Positions 25,292-34,240 of a stretch of 64,000 nt of DNA are shown here, one piece after another. Under the pieces are notes generated by a model, which was not told where the DNA came from, did not search any database, and was given only the letters and a program-made list of their open reading frames with translations. The DNA is from Pontederia crassipes (taxonomy: Eukaryota; Streptophyta; Magnoliopsida; Commelinales; Pontederiaceae). Positions within the stretch are counted from its first letter, which is position 1; every line of letters begins with the position of its first letter. The stretch spans positions 22,332,552 through 22,396,551 of the forward strand of contig CM060183.1 in the NCBI GenBank assembly GCA_030549335.1, in the 5' to 3' direction. Position numbers and translations under genes: made by a program.

Positions 25292-25311
25292 GCTCAACGT
25301 CCTCGTTGAGC
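25292..25311. repeat. Perfect hairpin motif, copy 1
   Basis: GCTCAACGTCCTCGTTGAGC is an 8-bp perfect stem with a TCCT loop. It lies in the internal part of the TRIM-like element, just inside the polypurine tract. Confidence 0.9.
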
Positions 25312-25511
25312 GTGATCCGTATTGGCCCATAGTCCATATTTCTCACATGGCTCAAGTAAGCACTTGTGATTTTAAAACGCGTCTTGATAGGTGAAGGAGA
25401 TAGCTACATATAACCTCATGATCACCTCCATATTTTGCGCACCTGAGACTATCCAATGAGACCATATTGGTCCTTAGACCTCGGGTCATTATAATCTTCT
25501 CCCCATAAAGT

Positions 25512-25531
25512 GCTCAACGTCCTCGTTGAGC
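25512..25531. repeat. Perfect hairpin motif, copy 2
   Basis: Identical 20-base hairpin to the one at 25292, in the second internal segment at the same position relative to the adjacent LTR copy. Conservation of both arms and loop contrasts with divergence around it. Confidence 0.9.
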
Positions 25532-25566
25532 GGAGTCCGTGTTGGCCAAGTGAACACGTGAGGTTA

Positions 25567-25578
25567 GCTCTGATACCA
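25567..25578 (-). other. Initiator-Met primer-binding site of the TRIM-like element
   Basis: The minus strand reads TGGTATCAGAGC, the sequence complementary to the 3' end of plant initiator tRNA-Met used by many copia and TRIM elements. It lies 3 bases inside the right LTR. Confidence 0.85.
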
Positions 25579-25581
25579 TTC

Positions 25582-25763
25582 TATAACACCCCCCGTCTCA
25601 GTCAAGATATTTTTCACTTTGCGCTCTCGATCAGCATGAATTTAAAACATATTTTGATAAATGAAAATGATAGTTACATATAAGCTCATGACCGCCTCCA
25701 TATTTTATCCCTGTAAGACTATTCAATGAGACTATCTTAATCCTTAGACCTCATTTTATTACA
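25582..25763 (-). repeat. Right (5') LTR of the TRIM-like element
   Basis: 182 bp, colinear with the left LTR along its whole length apart from the left copy's 52-bp duplication. It borders the primer-binding site on one side and the TSD CTAAA on the other. Confidence 0.85.
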
Positions 25764-25768
25764 CTAAA

Positions 25769-27080
25769 AGTGATAATAACACAAACTTTTTCCTTAGGGG
25801 GTGCGTGTTTGAGCATAATTATTTAATTAATCATTGAAGTTCATATTTTGAACCAAGATACTAAGAAAACCCTACGATTTTGTTTACCCAAATTGATTCA
25901 TAAAGACATTTGACGTTCAACTAATTGTTCCAAGCATTCAAGTTGCGATTAGGGCACTTCTAATTATGCTAAGTTTCCTTTAAAAAACCTTCTATTAGGA
26001 CATGATAGTATTAAGATAAATTATTCTTTAGATTATAATTAGGAAAATACAGTTCATAAATTTATATCTCTTTAATATATATATATATATATATGTTGGA
26101 AGTCGAATTCGGCCGCATTCATCACGTTCTCATTTCTTACTAAAACAATTAATAAACGTAACAATATCATAAAGTTATAATTTATTTGTTGAATAGATTA
26201 AAATTGTATTATCTAAACAATAAAATTGTAAATACACTATATTAATATCTAAAATTTGAAATTATTAATTTACTCTAGTAGCATATTTTAACTACACCCC
26301 GACAAAATAATAACATATTTAATTTTGTTAAAGAGAGTCATCATTTTATTATTAAATAACTTATTGTAATTTAATGAATTACAAAATTGTAATTAATATC
26401 TAACTATATTATTTTTTCCTCGTCGAATTTAATAAGCTATACGAGAGTATATAAATATCTAAATTATTAATACTATATTTTGGGGAATAATCTAAAGAAA
26501 CATAATTCTATATCTACAATATATTTACGAGTAAAAGACGTCCATATGACATTTTTACCTTTTCACATGGGAGTTGAAATACAAAACACATAATTGTCAT
26601 TGTTGGAAATATCACAATAAATGATATTTACTTAAATTCTGAAATATATTATTAAAATAAAAATAGTAATCACTGCCAACATCTATATCATAGTAAATAT
26701 ACTATATATATCATACAAGGAGAAGAAGTCCAATGTCATATTCCTAACTCACCATTTTTAATTAACATAAATATAATAAAAAATATTTAAGTAACAGATG
26801 TTGCTAAAAAAGTATTAAAAAACGATGGAGGGGATAAACATAGAATAATAAGATGAAACTTTGTAACTATATTTTTTTTGAAAATAATTCAAATTTAATA
26901 GTATGATATATTTAACTTATATTTTCTAAGGAGTGGGAATTAGACATAGTAAATAATTTTTAAACTTATAATTATCATTTTTCTAAAAATAATAGTACAC
27001 TATTTATAACTGATCACCTTATTTATAATCATATGATATCTTTAATTTTTCACTGTCCTGCGAATCGCGCAGGTTCTATT
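25769..27080. other. Very AT-rich intergenic DNA
   Basis: No gene or bounded repeat was seen. A (TA)n run lies at about 26074-26094. Open frames are short and of simple composition. Confidence 0.5.
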
Positions 27081-28084
27081 ATAAATTTAGGATTATTTTC
27101 TTAAACCTCACATAACTATTGGGATTCTTCACATATAACATCAAAGTGTGAACTTATCTTACGTTGTTCCTAAACTTTCCAATATTTTTCACTTTAGTCA
27201 TTTCATCTATTTCTACTAAGTTTTTTTGTTATTTTTACTTTTTTTGTGAAAAGACTAAACTGCCCTTCTCATGCCATCTCTTTTAATGTTTAAAAAATAA
27301 ACTAATAATAAATAATAGAGAAATAAAAATATTTTAAAAGGGGTCCCTCCTCTTCTTCCTCCGACAGCCTCGTTGGTGCTAGCAAGAGAGGGGGGAATGG
27401 CCTCTCCCTCAACTGTTGATCCATCAACTTTTTGGCAATAGTAGGATCCGTACATGTGATGGTGAAAGGTTAGTGGCTTCTTTGATGGGTGACATGCACA
27501 TGGATATAGGGTCTATTATTGTATAGACGTGGTCCATAACCTACAGGTTATTGAATGTTGTATAAATGGCTTCGCATATTATATAAATTATTGTAAATTG
27601 TCTTTCGCTATTATAAATCAGCATATTGACTGTCATATTTATATCATAAAATTAAGTGGCATTGCCGAGATAGCCTTCTGAGTAGGTAAAGAAAAAAAAT
27701 CTTGTGGCATTACAAAGTTGCAAGTGTCCATAATCCTCTTCTTTTTCTCGCATAAATTAATTTTCCAATTCTTCTCCTTGTCGACATGTAACCAGAGGAG
27801 ATCGCCACCTTAGCTGCCACACCCATAATTTTGGCAGGGATTAAGTTTTGGTTGAGACCTAATAGCATACCAAGATGTGGCGTCGCCGGCTATTCCTCTC
27901 CTCCTTCAGCCTCTTCTTGCTCCTTCTAACATCCCATGTCGTCCCCACCGTCGGAAGCGACTAGATGAAGGACTCCTATGGTGTGTTCATGAGTTTGCTC
28001 TCCAACAGAAGACGACACTGATTGAGCATGTCACCAAGATCCGGTTGTCATCCTTGCGCTTCCTTTTAGCTTGTCACCGCTACA

Positions 28085-28320
28085 TTGCCATATCATTGTT
28101 GACCTCAGAGATGAGAGCGCCTACGCCATGAAGTGGGCGATCCACAACTACCTCCACACCAGTGACGTTGTCATCCTCCTCCATCCTCTACGGTGCCGAT
28201 TGAGGCTCCATTGACCTCGCTACGATGGATGTCTCTTCCGAGGAGTCCAAAAGGAAGCTGGAGGATGACTTCGTCGCATTCACCATCGCCAAGGCGCAAT
28301 GCACCCCCTCTTGGACAAAT
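28085..28320 (+). pseudogene. Captured universal stress protein (USP) gene fragment
   Basis: The plus strand from about 28098 encodes IIVDLRDESAYAMKWAIHN, then YLHTSDVVILLHP. After a short decayed piece it encodes GSIDLATMDVSSEESKRKLE and DDFVAFTIAKAQ. This follows plant USP-domain proteins of the PHOS32/34 type (IAVDLSDESA.AV.WA..NYL...D.VILLHV, then SEE...KLEDDFDAFT). Only the N-terminal half of the domain is present; the ATP-binding glycine loop at the C-terminal end is absent. A frame break lies between the two parts. Upstream sequence (27877-28080) may derive from the same gene's 5' part but was not recognisable. It lies inside the Pack-MULE-like element, so capture is the simplest explanation. 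Confidence 0.75.
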
Positions 28321-28429
28321 AGAGCACTAGGGTGAAGTGGAGGAATCAGTTAGGTTCCCCTCATGAGTCTAGCTAACCAATACATACACAGGGGGTGAGT
28401 AGAGAAGGACGACACGAGGAGGGATGCTA

Positions 28430-28600
28430 GAGATGGACTTTTAGGCCGAGTCGGGTCGTGCCCGGGCCAATCAAACAGTGTTTGACCATGTCGGGTCATG
28501 CCAGTAGGCACTTGGGATGACCCACCTCATTTTTGGCCCAACCAGGTCGGTTGAGTCGAGTCGTGTTGGTTTCCGACCACCCATTCTTTTGCTTTATGCA
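28430..28600. repeat. GGCCC/GGGTCGTGC-rich repeat, left part
   Basis: This stretch resembles the GGCCCGGGC-type ends of a common plant hAT MITE class. Similar sequence resumes at about 29370-29410 and 30012-30060, so the hAT MITE at 29419 and probably the MULE MITE at 28769 inserted into this older repeat. Its ends could not be fixed. Confidence 0.45.
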
Positions 28601-28768
28601 TTTATTAAAATAAAAATTTAAAAAGAAAAATGGGACACATCAATTTTACCCTAAGATTTAGACTAATAAAAAATATCAAAAAATATTATGATATGTGATA
28701 TTATGATTATTATATATATAATAAAAAATATTTTTTATATATGAATTATGATCTTGTTATAAAATTTT

Positions 28769-29278
28769 GGGTTATTTACATAAACTTCCACTAAACTATC
28801 ACGAATTTCCGCATCTAACGTCAAGTTATGAACTTATTATTTTGTATCCCTAAACTATCATGATTTTTTCACTTTACTCCTTACATCTAGTTTTGTTATG
28901 TTTTTCATTACATTTACTTTTTTCCATTTATGAAAAGACTAAATTACCCTTCTCTCAAGAAAAACATGAAATAACAAATATAAAAAAAATTCATTGGAAG
29001 GATTAAAGTGGTAAAAAGATTATCATTTATGAAAAGACTAAATTACCCTCCCCCAATTTTTTTTCTTTTTCTTTTTTATATTTATTATTTGATGTGTTAT
29101 GGAGGGAGAGGTAATTTAGTCTTTTTATTAATGGGAAAAATTAAAAGTAATGGAAAACGTAACAGAAGTAGACGGAAGGACTAAAATGAAAAAAATTATG
29201 ATAGTTTAGGGATATAAAAAAATAAGTTCGTAGTTTAGAAAATCGCGATAATTTAGGGAAGGTTTATGGGAATAACCC
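28769..29278. mobile_element. MULE MITE nested in the Pack-MULE-like element
   Basis: The 510-bp element has about 100-bp terminal inverted repeats: GGGTTATTTACATAAACTTC onward is matched by the reverse complement of the stretch ending GTTTATGGGAATAACCC. Flanking 9-mers TAAAATTTT (28760-28768) and TAAAATTCA (29279-29287) match at 7/9. Its termini resemble those of the surrounding large element (GGGTTATTT..CTAAACTATCACGAA), so both belong to one family. It encodes nothing; short GACTAAATTACCCT repeats lie in the middle. Confidence 0.8.
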
Positions 29279-29418
29279 TAAAATTCATGATATGTTATTA
29301 AATATATGTATAATGCAGTTATCAAACTTATAATATATGATTAAATATTTAATTGTATAATAAAAAATGTGTTTATTGAGTCGGCCCCATGTCAGGATGT
29401 GCCTAGTTGGGCAGCATG

Positions 29419-30011
29419 CAGGGGTGTTCACGAGTCGGGTTGGACTCGACCCGTGAACAAATCTGACCCGACCCGACCAAATTTGGTCGGGTCGGGTCAA
29501 GGCAATTGGGGGTAGAAAATTCGACCCAACCCGACCCAGTTCGGGTCGGGTCAAGGCAATTGGGGGTAGAAAATTCGACCCAACCCGACCCAGTTCGGGT
29601 CGGGTCGGGTCGGGTGGTTGGGTCACCTGACCACTCTTTTTTCTTTTTTTTAAAAAAAAATTATCTTACTTTTTTATATTTATTTTAATTTAAAAATTAA
29701 CTAATAATTATTATAAAATACAAAATATGCTTTTCTGAATATCTGAGCATTATTTTAATAACTAAAATGTTTTATTTTAATATTATTCATTTTAAATTAA
29801 TTATAGGACTAAAAATAAGTAAAAAAGTTAAAAAAATTAAAAAAAATAAAGTCGGGTCATCAGGTCGGGTCGACTCGGGTTGGGATTTCCCAACCCGTAC
29901 CCGACCCAAACCACCATCGGGTTGGGTTCGGATCGGGTCGGGTCCGACCCGACCCAAACTAGGTCGGTTTGGGTCGGGTTGTCGGGTTACCCGACCCGGT
30001 GAACACCCCTA
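29419..30011. mobile_element. hAT-type MITE, GGGTC-rich family, copy 2 (best preserved)
   Basis: The 593-bp element begins CAGGGGTGTTCACG and ends GGTGAACACCCCTA, flanked by a perfect 8-bp TSD GCAGCATG (29411-29418 and 30012-30019). Both ends are dense in GGGTCGGGT/CCCGACCC and the middle is AT-rich. A perfect tandem duplication of period 54 starts near 29488 (CAAGGCAATTGGGGG at 29498 and 29552). Open frames across it are repeat-derived and not genes. Confidence 0.93.
29597..29614 (+). other. G-quadruplex-forming motif in the hAT MITE
   Basis: GGGTCGGGTCGGGTCGGG has four G3 runs with 2-base loops, a canonical quadruplex pattern. Further GGGTC runs surround it in the same arm, and the opposite arm has the same kind of repeats in both orientations. 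Confidence 0.7.
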
Positions 30012-30064
30012 GCAGCATGGCACAATTTGGCCCGAGCCTAGGCCAGGCTGGCCCTGCTTGGCAA

Positions 30065-30250
30065 AAATTTGTGCAGGCCCATACGGTTCTCCATATTTAA
30101 GGGACGCGAAGACGGCGGCGTTCTCCATCACGTAGGAGACCCTATAGGCTCCTCTCAACATTTCTATCCAAAGAATCCTCCTCTCTCGTAGGAGCACTGA
30201 AAGGCTTTCCATCATCTATGATAGCAAAAATGTGAATGTGCACACAAAGA
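30065..30250 (-). pseudogene. Captured ABCG transporter transmembrane-region fragment
   Basis: The minus strand encodes LRERRILWIEMLRGAYRVSY followed by VMENAAVF. This resembles the intracellular connecting helix and the next segment of plant ABCG half-transporters (ERRIL..E..RGAYRVSSYV.AN..VF). It lies downstream, on the same strand, of the nucleotide-binding fragment at 30300-30690, in correct N-to-C order but with most of the intervening protein missing. Confidence 0.65.
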
Positions 30251-30299
30251 ATCCAAATCTTGTTTGCAGTTAGTCGCATTGGTGATGAGAAATTGAATC

Positions 30300-30690
30300 A
30301 TTTCCCATGAGGATGATGGTCTTGCTTTGTGCTACTTCCATGGACTTGAGCAGATTCACGATGTGGAGAGAGGATGTGGAATCCAGGCTGGGAATTAGAT
30401 CATTCAACAACAACGCGACGGGATCGTGCACCAGCATGTGCCCGATCGGCACCTGGCACCTCTTGCTGTCGGATAAGCCTCCATGCCCTCAGCCAATGCC
30501 AATCGACAAGCCTGCCACGCACTCCAGACCCAGCTCTTTCATTAGCTCCGTCACTCGTGCAGCGACATCAGTGCCGTGCACTGCACCAAACTGGAGCATG
30601 GTGTGATGCGTCAAGGACTCCATGACGAGGATGACGCTAGGGGAAGTCCGACTTGGTCGCCAAAAAATTGTAGGATAAGGACCTCGTTTC
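30300..30690 (-). pseudogene. Captured ABCG transporter nucleotide-binding-domain fragment
   Basis: The minus strand encodes VMESLTHHTMLQFGAV, AARVTELMKELGLECVAGLS and then GGLSDSKRCQVPIGHMLVHD. It continues PVALLLNDLIPSLDSTSSLH and IVNLLKSMEVAQSKTIILM. The order matches the ABCG nucleotide-binding domain: ETL region, AARV...ELGL, signature, Walker B and D-loop (LDSTSAL). Key residues are lost: the signature LSGGE is LSDSK and the Walker B acidic pair is ND. Stops separate the pieces. Walker A is absent. It is a non-functional fragment, probably captured by the surrounding Mutator-like element, since TIRs flank it and an unrelated USP fragment sits in the same element. Confidence 0.85.
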
Positions 30691-30970
30691 AATACGACAA
30701 TGAGAGGGGGGGGGGGGCAGCCCTCTTTCTTAAAAAAATTAAAAAATTATATTATTTTTGTGAAAGTCGATTTTGGATTTCTTAAAAGAGGGGGACCTTA
30801 GTCTTTTTACAAATGGATAAAAGGCAAAAATAACAAAAAAATTAACAAAAATGTACGAAATAACTAAAGGGAAAAATGCCGAATATCATAAGATAAGCTC
30901 ATACTTTGAAATTATATGCGAAAATTCGTGATAGTTTAGCAGAGGCTTAAGGAAATAACCCTTAAATCTA

Positions 30971-32346
30971 ATATTGCTATCGTTCACAAGTTTTTGGATA
31001 TTTCTAATAGGGTTTAATGGGTGTCCACCCTAACTTCTTGCTCATTGATGATGGATCAACGTCTCGCACTAATCCTCTTCTTAGGCGTGGTTCAAAGGCT
31101 AGTTCCACGGACAATATTGCAGTTCAACAAACCATTGTTCAACATGCTCAAGTTTGAGGAAAACAAGTTTCCCCGCGGTGACCTTCTATCCCGACGAGCG
31201 ACATCGGTGATAGTTCAACATGCGACGAGGGTAGGCGTTGACACCAGCTGTCCCCGCCTACAAATCCACCTCCCCCTCCGCTAGGATGACAGAAGAAGAT
31301 GAACAAAATGACGACTCCCCACGTCAGTGCCTTTTGATGCACATGGAGTACCCAAGGATTTTGACTTCTTCCTCCTCCTCTCTCTGCTCTCCATCGTAGA
31401 AGTCGTCCGTGGTGCAGCCGCCCATACCGACGGAGGCATCGCAGAGGCTCTTGGACTATTGATTGAGGAGTTGCAAAGGGATCGGTCAGTGATCTTGCAC
31501 TTGATCCCAGCGCTCGAGTTCACCCTAGAAAGGAGATCTAATCGTCGTTGACGGGGGAGGGAGCAATCGCCGATGTTACTGAGGGGGGAGCTACCACGTG
31601 GAATCATCAAATCCATGGCAAAAAGGAGAGACACACCATCGCCCACCCTTGAACCCCCATCGTTGTTTATTGAATCGCATGATGAATTGGTCGTTGAACT
31701 GCACAAAGCGCGAGACGTCGATCTGTCGTATGACGACTAATGTCATAAATCATTATGTTGGTACGTAGAGAATGGATTTATTTTCGATAAAAAAAGAATA
31801 GATATCAAGTTTACGAAACTATTAAGTTTACACGGATTAAATTTAATAAAAAAATATTCAGAGTAATTAATATTAAAAACTAATAGTTTAATCTTAGCAT
31901 GAGAATAATATTATATCTTACCTTGTACTTTATACTAATACAAGATCATGTATTCAAAATCAAGGTAAGAAGCCAGATCATTTCAAGAATTAAATTCAAA
32001 GTTATTAATTTCCTTATAATTTCAAATAGGCCCTACTAACTAATCATTCCAATAAACTTAATTAGAAGTGCTATGTCAGTGTTATTAATTAAAAGTGGTA
32101 TTTCAATGTCAGATCCATCCTAAATGCTCCTTTTCATTTTCTGTTCAGTTCTGAAATATGCCAACTATTAGAATTATTAGAAAATTATTCTTTTCTCACC
32201 ACAATGTTCAAAGTGTGATTCATGTTTTTTTGTTTGCAAAATTATTCCTAATTTTGATTGAGAATGCCACATTACTCCATTTTCCTAAAAGTATATTACG
32301 TCCCCGAGAAACAACATTATTAGATGGAAAAAGGAACAAATAATTC
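30971..32346. other. Unassigned DNA with a GC-richer block (31.02-31.74 kb)
   Basis: Overlapping open frames of 64-141 codons occur on both strands at 31.02-31.71 kb. The longest (minus, 31281-31706) is Ser-rich and matches nothing I recognise. The block may be another captured or decayed gene fragment, or LTR DNA. 31.75-32.35 kb is AT-rich and featureless. Confidence 0.35.
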
Positions 32347-32917
32347 TAGGGTGAAAGTAGTTAGGTCGAGTCGGATTTTCGATGCAAAAAAATCAATTGT
32401 TATTTTTTAGATCGATTTTTAAAATTAAAAAATTCGACCTAAAATCATTTTGAAAAATTAAAAAATCATCCTTTAGTGGGTCAATTTTTTCGGGTGATTT
32501 TTTTGAAGCTCTACTTTTATATAATTATATTTTAAATATATATGTAATGAATTAAAATTAATAGGAACATATTTAATTTTATATTAAATATAAAATATAC
32601 TACTAAAATTCTAAAGTTATTAAATTAGGTTTTGATAATGTAATAGAAAAGTATGAAATTTTATACAAAAAATATTATTTGTAATAAAATAATTGATAAT
32701 ATATGTATTAATTATATAAATAAAAAATCATAAATAAAAAATAAAATCCCCGGTCCCTATGATTTTTCTAGTGGAACTCTAGTTTTAGCGGGTGGATTTC
32801 AATTTACCAAAAACCACCCTAAATCATATTCGGTCTTCCTAGCTTTTGATTTTTTTTGTTCAATTTTTTCGGGTCGAATAGGTTTTTCGGGTTGATCGGG
32901 TTTTTCTTACACTCCTA
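32347..32917. mobile_element. hAT-type MITE, second family
   Basis: The element starts TAGGGTGAAAG and ends CTTACACTCCTA (imperfect inverted repeats). It is flanked by AATAATTC (32339-32346) and AATAACTC (32918-32925), an 8-bp TSD with one transition. Ends contain GGTCGAGTCGG and TTTTTCGGGT repeats; the middle is AT-rich. A partial relative (TTAGATTCGGATAGATTTTTCG) occurs near 49110. Confidence 0.75.
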
Positions 32918-33139
32918 AATAACTCAACCAAAAAATGAATAAATAATATGTTTTAAAGAAATTAAATATTTGAACCATACATTTAATGGGAAAAAATATT
33001 TCAACGCTTTAAATCAATATACGTTGAGACTTAATATATGTTATTACTTATAAAAATTTAACAGCGAAAATCTTTTCGATGAATAATTAGAACAAGGTAA
33101 ATAAAAGAAAAAGAATATTATCACAAAAATAACCTTTAA

Positions 33140-33225
33140 CCTCCGATGTGGTCGACGTTTCCGACGATTTTCGATGAAATTACATACGGTTGAAACCATT
33201 TATAATTGCCATATTTCTTATAGTG
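33140..33225. mobile_element. Isolated CACTA-type terminus
   Basis: The stretch ends ATTTCTTATAGTG, matching the right terminus of the CACTA element at 20814, and is preceded by CGACG/TTTCGATG-type subterminal motifs. No left CACTA end was found within a few kb. It is likely a truncated remnant or an end whose partner has been deleted. Confidence 0.5.
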
Positions 33226-33589
33226 GTCACATTTTATCTTCTTCTTTTCTATATTTTTTCTCTCTGAAAACACATCAACTGTTATATTATCTCGTACATC
33301 TCTATAAACTTTTTTGTGTGAAAGGAGTAAAATCGATGGAGAAATAAAAAAAAGAGAATCAATTCTTTCAATTTATTCGAATTCAAGTTGAAGAAGAAGT
33401 AAGGAAAAAAGTTTTCTCCTTTCCTTTTAATTCCTCTTTAATATCTTATCTTTTTCTTTCAATTGTAAATGAAAATGGAAATGATGGAAAGATCTACTTA
33501 ACTCATATAAATTCAACATATATACATATATATATGATACAATTATATCAATGAAATTATTATTTAACATTCCTTTTTTTCTATGTAAA

Positions 33590-34240
33590 TCAAGCAAGAA
33601 TAATTATTTGTTTCATCATTTTTCTTTCCATTGTCTTTTCCTTAATATAATTTGAATCAAAGAAAAACTTTTTAAGATAGCATTTATTAAAAAGAATATT
33701 GGAATATTGGAGCCACTTGGCTGGTTGGTTAGCTAAGCAAAATCCAATGCCATCTCCTTTCGCGGTCAATATTTGACCGATCAGGTAGATATTTGGACAT
33801 GTAAAGCCAAACACAAAAGAAGAAGAGAAGACAAGCGGAAGAGGCCAAATGCTGCCACTGTCGTTTTCTTGGCTGTAGCGGACGGTCCCACTGCATGGGT
33901 TTCTGTGTGCACTGTGCCGTGTGTATGCGAGAGAGAGAGATGTGTGGAAAGAACTAAGACGAAAGAAGAAGAAGAAGATAGAAGAAGAGGGGGACAAAAG
34001 GAGAGATTTGGGGGTCAGGCGCGGTTGGGGTGTCGTACGTGAAAAGGACGAGGCATCACGTCGGAGGGTTTGTGGCGTTTCGTGGGCTCCGCCCGACAAA
34101 ATTTTTGCGGCCGTGGCGCGAACGTATCCATCCCTAGATCTCTCCTGTTCCTTTTGCTCGTCGCTTTGCCTGCCCGCCACCACCCCCCACCCCCACCCAC
34201 AACTTTATAGAGCAGCTTCTCTTCCCCCTTTAAGTTAAAT
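33590..34240. other. GC-rich island with overlapping open frames, unassigned
   Basis: A locally GC-rich block (about 33.77-34.20 kb) has a 197-codon frame on the minus strand (33590-34183) and 89-105-codon frames on the plus strand. The minus frame contains a polypyrimidine-derived Ser/Phe stretch and no recognised domain, so mutual overlap rather than conserved coding probably explains it. The composition (long purine runs, GAGAGAGAGA near 33930, CpG-containing sequence) would fit a promoter/5'-UTR region or a captured first exon. Confidence 0.3.

Larger units (their letters stand above)
25043..25763 (-). mobile_element. TRIM-like miniature LTR retrotransposon with three LTR copies
   Basis: The 721-bp element is flanked by identical CTAAA (25038-25042 and 25764-25768). 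The left LTR (25043-25275) runs TGTAACA to ATTACA and the right LTR (25582-25763) is its diverged copy; both read TG...CA on either strand. GCTCTGATACCA at 25567-25578 is the exact complement of the plant initiator-Met primer-binding core TGGTATCAGAGC and lies 3 bases from the right LTR, so the element is on the minus strand. The purine run ATGGGGGAGA (minus strand, about 25285-25276) abuts the left LTR, as a polypurine tract should. A third, truncated LTR-like copy (about 25372-25494) lies between, so the order is LTR-internal-LTR-internal-LTR. No protein is encoded. Confidence 0.85.
27090..30961. mobile_element. Pack-MULE-like Mutator element carrying host gene fragments
   Basis: The first about 180 bases (GGATTATTTTCTTAAACCTC onward) align with the reverse complement of the last about 180 (GGGTTATTTCCTTAAGCCTC onward). 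Conserved stretches include CAAAGT(G/A)TGA(A/G)CTTATCTTA and TTTTTTTGTTATTTTT, then AAAAGACTAA near the inner edges. Flanking 9-mers ATAAATTTA (27081-27089) and TTAAATCTA (30962-30970) match at 7/9, fitting a decayed Mutator TSD. No MURA transposase was recognised. Between the arms lie a universal-stress-protein fragment, ABCG fragments, a GGCCC-rich repeat, a smaller MULE MITE and a hAT MITE. Removing the two nested MITEs leaves about 2.8 kb. Confidence 0.75.

Noticed and set aside
29285-30012. Repetitive Thr/Gln/Pro/Asp/Arg-rich frames around 29.3-30.0 kb
   Set aside because: They read through the GGGTC/GACCC arms of the hAT MITE and are products of the DNA repeat.
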